Source of the DNA: Phoronis australis
Lineage: Eukaryota > Phoronida > Phoronidae
Length of the DNA stretch: 64,000 bases
Assembly: GCA_002633005.1 (NCBI GenBank)
Contig: NMRA01000125.1
Span: 319,971 to 383,970 of the forward strand
Direction of reading: 5' to 3'
Position 1 is the first letter of the stretch; each line of letters opens with the position of its first letter. The notes beneath the pieces are model-generated. The model was not told the DNA's origin and searched no databases. It saw nothing but the letters and a program-made list of their open reading frames with translations. The translations under genes were made by a program, and so were the position numbers. Shown here piece after piece: positions 59,405 to 64,000 of the stretch.

Positions 59405-60576
59405 GCAAAAACAACTATGTTAACCTGGTCCAAGTTTTTTTGCAATGAAATGAGAAAACGACAAAATTCGAATCAATTTTTTAAAACAGATTAATTTTTA
59501 TTTAAAATAAACAAAATAATCACGTATGTTTTGATATACAGTCTGATGGTGCGGTACAATGCTCTTTAGGGTTGTTTCCATGGATTGTTCAGTCGACTAA
59601 AATGGCAACAGAACGTTGGTCTCCCCGCTAGGTTACCCTTCATTTTTGGGACAAGTGTTTTCACATCGTAATAATGCTAAATGCCCGTGACTCTTCTAAA
59701 AACGGCATAATAATTGGAATTCTACATTTTTTGGAATTTAAAATGTTTAACCCGAGCTTACGCGGACTGGCTTCTTGTAATCGACTTCCGTGGTGATCCA
59801 GTTTACGATAACGTACTGAAAATACACTGACAGGGGCTAACTGGCGCCGTGACAACTCGCTCCGCGCAAACGCGACCTAATAACTGAATCGTCAGGCAGT
59901 CAACGTTAACAGATAGTGATGTGTTTCTTTCAGCAACTGCAAACCTAAAATTTACAGAGAACGACTTTACTTTTCCCACCAAAAAGGAACTTAGGAACCA
60001 TGTTAGCATGGGCAGGCCTCTTTCGAAATTTGCCGGGCAAATCGGAATAACAATTAAGCCATGAAGATTCCTTGCGCAGTTAGATAGCTTAGTGCTCTTA
60101 GGTGTCCAGCAGATTGGTAACCTCGTCCTACTGAATTGTTTTGTTCATTCAAAAGATTCACAAGATTTATTGTACCCAATGCAATCAACATTCTTGCTTT
60201 TACTATGAAGCTTCTTACAAAAGCCAGGTTTACATTTTAAAATGAGACCACGACAAACGGTGAGGCCTAGACCTAACTTGCTCACAAATGAGCTACCTAC
60301 GCGATATATGAACTTTCTTCTTGATATCTGAATGTCGTGCTTAACCTTTTTGAGAATCACCCGCATAACAGTCGTGCAGTTGATACTTACAAAAAGTCTC
60401 ATGATTCCAAACTGTCTCTTTCTTGCACCGACAGAAGTAAGACTTTGGGTAGCTTGGAAAGGATTTGATGAATATATAGCCATTTCCGAAGTTCTTATCA
60501 CTGAGATGACGGGTGCTTATTGGTGGGATAATATCAATAGCACGGTCTCTATTCATTGTTCGACTTGAAAAAAAAA
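59405..60576 (-). repeat. first copy of N-joined 1172-bp duplication
   Basis: Repeats at 60578-61749 (offset 1173) with only a handful of base differences. The left arm has this sequence once. Confidence 0.92.
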
Positions 60577-60577
60577 N
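60577..60577. other. single-N assembly join
   Basis: Lies between the two copies of the 1172-bp duplication, after a run of A. Confidence 0.8.
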
Positions 60578-61749
60578 GCAAAAACAACTATGTTAACCTG
60601 GTCCAAGTTTTTTTGTAATGAAATGAGAAAACGACAAAATTCGAATCAATTTTTTAAAACAGATTAATTTTTATTTAAAATAAACAAAATAATCACGTAT
60701 GTTTTGATATACAGTCTGATGGTGCGGTACAATGCTCTTTAGGGTTGTTTCCACGGATTGTTCAGTCGACTAAAATGGCAACAGAACGTTGGTCTCCCCG
60801 CTAGGTTACCCTTCATTTTTGGGACAGGTGTTTTCACATCGTAATAATGCTAAATGCCCGTGACTCTTCTAAAAACGGCATAATAATTGGAATTCTACAT
60901 TTTTTGGAATTTAAAATGTTTAACCCGAGCTTACGCGGACTGGCTTCTTGTAATCGACTTCCGTGGTGATCCAGTTTACGATAACGTACTGAAAATACAC
61001 TGACAGGGGCTAACTGGCGCCGTGACAACTCGCTCCGCGCAAACGCGACCTAATAACTGAATCGTCAGGCAGTCAACGTTAACAGATAGTGATGTGTTTC
61101 TTTCAGCAACTGCAAACCTAAAATTTACAGAGAACGACTTTACTTTTCCCACCAAAAAGGAACTTAGGAACCATGTTAGCATGGGCAGGCCTCTTTCGAA
61201 ATTTGCCGGGCAAATCGGAATAACAATTAAGCCATGAAGATTCCTTGCGCAGTTAGATAGCTTAGTGCTCTTAGGTGTCCAGCAGATTGGTAACCTCGTC
61301 CTACTGAATTGTTTTGTTCATTCAAAAGATTCACAAGATTTATTGTACCCAATGCAATCAACATTCTTGCTTTTACTATGAAGCTTCTTACAAAAGCCAG
61401 GTTTACATTTTAAAATGAGACCACGACAAACGGTGAGGCCTAGACCTAACTTGCTCACAAATGAGCTACCTACGCGATATATGAACTTTCTTCTTGATAT
61501 CTGAATGTCGTGCTTAACCTTTTTGAGAATCACCCGCATAACAGTCGTGCAGTTGATACTTACAAAAAGTCTCATGATTCCAAACTGTCTCTTTCTTGCA
61601 CCGACAGAAGTAAGACTTTGGGTAGCTTGGAAAGGATTTGATGAATATATAGCCATTTCCGAAGTTCTTATCACTGAGATGACCGGTGCTTATTGGTGGG
61701 ATAATATCAATAGCACGGTCTCTATTCATTGTTCGACTTGAAAAAAAAA
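60578..61749 (-). repeat. second copy of N-joined 1172-bp duplication
   Basis: See the first copy. It continues into sequence collinear with the left arm (CTCATACTAATGCCCTGACG). Confidence 0.92.
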
Positions 61750-61818
61750 CCTCATACTAATGCCCTGACGAAGTTACTTACATACGGTGGCTGTAAAAGG
61801 ACGACATGGCAATTTTTT

Positions 61819-62000
61819 TCTATCTATATCGATAGAATTATTATCTCTATCGATAGACTTATAAAAATAAGTAAGTTTATCGACAGAGATTTAACTTACT
61901 ACCTCCATCAATGGACTTACTATCTCTATCGATAGACTTACTAACTCTCTCGATAGACTTACTAACTCTCTCGATAGACTTACTATCTCTTTCGATAGTG
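61819..62000. repeat. 21-bp minisatellite B, right arm
   Basis: About 8 units of CTATCTCTATCGATAGACTTA type, less regular at the left end. Confidence 0.9.
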
Positions 62001-63551
62001 TTAGTACTCCTTCAGTCAGCAGACGACATCGGTAGCGAGACCGAGGTTGGTGCCTCGCTTGTGTGACCATCAAGCTCAATGAGATAACTATCTACATATA
62101 TAGGTCATTGATCAAGCTTCCGGGGAGGAATTGCTGATGTCCTTTCGAGGTGATTTGTTTGGTCTGTTAGACGAGCTCTCTAAGCTTGCAAGATGGTGAG
62201 TGTTGCTGAACTGCTTACTATTGATCAATTAACGGACAGGGAACGCGCACGTAAATCATAATCTGCTTCATTTCGTGGAGTTGCGCCTATTTAGGACGTC
62301 TGCGATGTATCATGTCCCACAACACAGCCAAGGTGCTGAGGGTAATCGGAGTAGTTAAATGATCGTGTATGAATCCCCTGATGTTTTACATCTGCCATAC
62401 CTCCAACAGGGGTTTACTACTGAATAATAAAACACTGGTCCGCCTTGTGTCGGCATACAATACAGATGTAGACACGGCTAACTCATTTTGGCCTAACTTT
62501 ATCAGCCATTATCCCGAAGTGCACAGACCCTATATTTGTTGCTGGACATGGAAATTGGCGACCATTTTTATACCTTACAATTCTATGGTTTAAAAGTTTG
62601 TCAGTATTTGGGTAAACAAGATACCCTTAAGCTAGTTTTCAGAGTCAGTCATTGCTAATACGTTTCCAATATTGTCTGAAATCATGGTTCTTAGATCACT
62701 ACACTGTTGGTTTCAAGTTTGACAGTATGCTGGCTTTTGCTGTGGCTCAGGAACTCATATGGAGGCACCGAACAGACTGCTGAGTTGTTGAAATTGTTTC
62801 TTTAGTTGAAAAGCTTCAGTAACGTACATGTTGATTTATTGTGTTGCGAGTGTAGGGGTACTAACTGTAAGCAAGACAGGTGTGATGGATTTAAGTTCTT
62901 CTTGTTTCAATAAAATTTGAATTAGCATATATGATTTATTTTGTTATACATGTATATACATATGGTGATGCGTTAACTATAAGCAAGATGCACGTTCGTG
63001 TAAGAAGGTTTTTTGGATCGAGTTAGCGATTCGTTACTTTCAGAAGGTTAGACCTATCGGCAATAGCTCCATTTTTGAAAGTGTGCTGACCATTGCAACG
63101 AGGTGCCATATTTAAACCGCCGGTTTATAATATCACATGTGCCATCAGTTTGTGTGCCCTTGCCAGTAAGACAGTATTGATACTTTTTGAGCCTTGTTGT
63201 TATTGAGTGATATGGAGTTACTGGATTTAAGAGCTTTATTTTCACAATAAATGCATTTGCGTTTCACTCTGCAAACATTCACACCTGGTATCAAAAGTGT
63301 ATATATAAACGAAAAGTGTAGCATATAAACTAAATGTTTGAATTCGTCATGAGCAATTATTTATTATAAGACCTCAAGGGAGTACGGGACAAAACACAAT
63401 GAACAAGCGGCAATAGACAAATTAAAATTAAATTAAAAGGCTCTGGTGACAGAACTAGTCATGAGAAAGGAGTCCTACAACGAAAATGGATTTTCACTGG
63501 GATATGACTCTTTGTTAGGCTCATTCTTTTGAAAATATATCCTCCAAACTA

Positions 63552-63872
63552 GTCTCGATAAAGATAGTAAGTCTATCGATAGGGATAAGTCTGTTGATAG
63601 AGTTACTAAGTCTGTCGATAGAGTTAATGAGTCTATCGATGGAGATAGTAAGTCTATCGATAGAGATAGCAAGTCTATCGATAGAGATAATAAGTGTCGA
63701 TAGAGTTAGTAAGTTTATCGATAGAGATAGTAAGTGTATCGATAGAGTTAATCAGTCTGTCGAGAGAATTAATGAGTCTATCGATAGAGATAGTAAGTAT
63801 ATCGATAGAGTTACTAAGTCCAAAGATAGAGTTAATGAGTCTGTCGATAGAGATAGTAAGTCTATCGATAGA
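63552..63872. repeat. 21-bp minisatellite A, right arm, about 15 units
   Basis: Units of GTCTATCGATAGAGATAGTAA type alternate with GTTAATGA- and GTTACTAA-type linkers. Expanded roughly fourfold relative to the left arm's array A. Confidence 0.93.
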
Positions 63873-64000
63873 TTTGGCATCGGAGAAAAAAATTGCCGTG
63901 GCGTCCTTTTACAGCTACCGTAGTTTTAACTGCAATCGAGTCGTGATTGTTCAACCTTTCACGTCTAATTCGAATCTACCGCATCTGATTCACTCTCTGC

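Larger units (their letters stand above)
61783..63922. mobile_element. TIR element with minisatellite ends, right-arm copy (no DIRS insertion)
   Basis: The ends TACGGTGGCTGTAAAAGG and, from the other side, TACGGTAGCTGTAAAAGG are inverted and share TA termini. 2140 bp. It holds minisatellites B (61819-62000) and A (63552-63872) just inside the TIRs and an uninterrupted DIRS target near 63252. The internal frame at 62369-62593 matches the left copy's 44611-44841 but is unrecognised. Confidence 0.72.
55368..64000 (-). repeat. right arm of large inverted repeat (continues past window)
   Basis: The reverse complement of 41618-50386, in the same element order. The pairing is still intact at base 64000, so the true outer edge is unknown. 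It has its own 0.4-kb segment (about 58585-58995), an expanded minisatellite A and an N-joined duplication. Confidence 0.92.

Noticed and set aside
63552-63872. CRISPR-like appearance of regularly spaced palindromic repeats
   Set aside because: Eukaryotic context, units contiguous without unique spacers, and copies lie inside a transposon-like element.

Overview
The window is eukaryotic, AT-rich draft-assembly DNA, probably from a marine invertebrate animal. The grounds are GT-AG introns of about 0.3-3.6 kb, a ciliary central-apparatus gene, a C-type lectin gene pair, a tRNA-derived SINE, a DIRS-type tyrosine-recombinase retroelement, an L1/Tx1-like LINE, MITE-like elements and abundant minisatellites. 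A lancelet, hemichordate or similar invertebrate deuterostome would fit, but the sequence alone does not settle the species. There is one 594-base N gap (53401-53994) and there are four single-N joins (28886, 40413, 43657, 60577).

Region 1 (1-36050, + strand) is the 3' part of one large gene that I read as CFAP46 (FAP46/TTC40), a protein of the C1d projection of the ciliary central apparatus. I traced 33 exons by hand. All splice phases chain without a break from 499 to the stop at 35675, giving 1513 residues, roughly the C-terminal 55% of the protein; the 5' exons lie outside the window. Introns carry a TA-flanked TIR element (27002-28287), a tRNA-type SINE whose B-box segment has been amplified (33217-33358), a 22-bp minisatellite (33668-33910) and two local degenerate repeats. 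An exon-bearing 1163-bp segment is present twice around a single N (27723-30049), probably an assembly artefact.

Region 2 (36051-41617) is intergenic. It holds a decayed L1/Tx1-like LINE (36855-39350), a 179-bp tandem repeat (41004-41350) and otherwise nothing recognised.

Region 3 (41618-64000) is a large inverted repeat. The left arm is 41618-50386 and the right arm is 55368-64000, still running at the window edge, with a spacer of about 5 kb containing the N gap. Each arm carries, from outside in: unique flank, a TIR element of about 1.8-2.1 kb with subterminal 21-bp minisatellites built on the palindrome TCTATCGATAGA, about 2 kb of conserved non-assigned sequence, and a two-exon C-type lectin gene with EPN and WND carbohydrate-binding motifs. 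The two lectin genes converge (left on +, right on -) and their decoded parts differ at 14 of 158 residues. Because each arm is a natural control for the other, arm-specific insertions can be delimited: a 5'-truncated DIRS fragment (42113-43905) and a 148-bp MITE with a 6-bp target duplication (45804-45951) are only in the left arm, while a 0.4-kb segment (about 58585-58995) and an N-joined 1172-bp duplication (59405-61749) are only in the right arm.

No prokaryote-type operon, CRISPR array or defence system is present. The most unusual content is the lectin palindrome with its minisatellite-ended transposon copies and the insertion polymorphisms that the two arms reveal.
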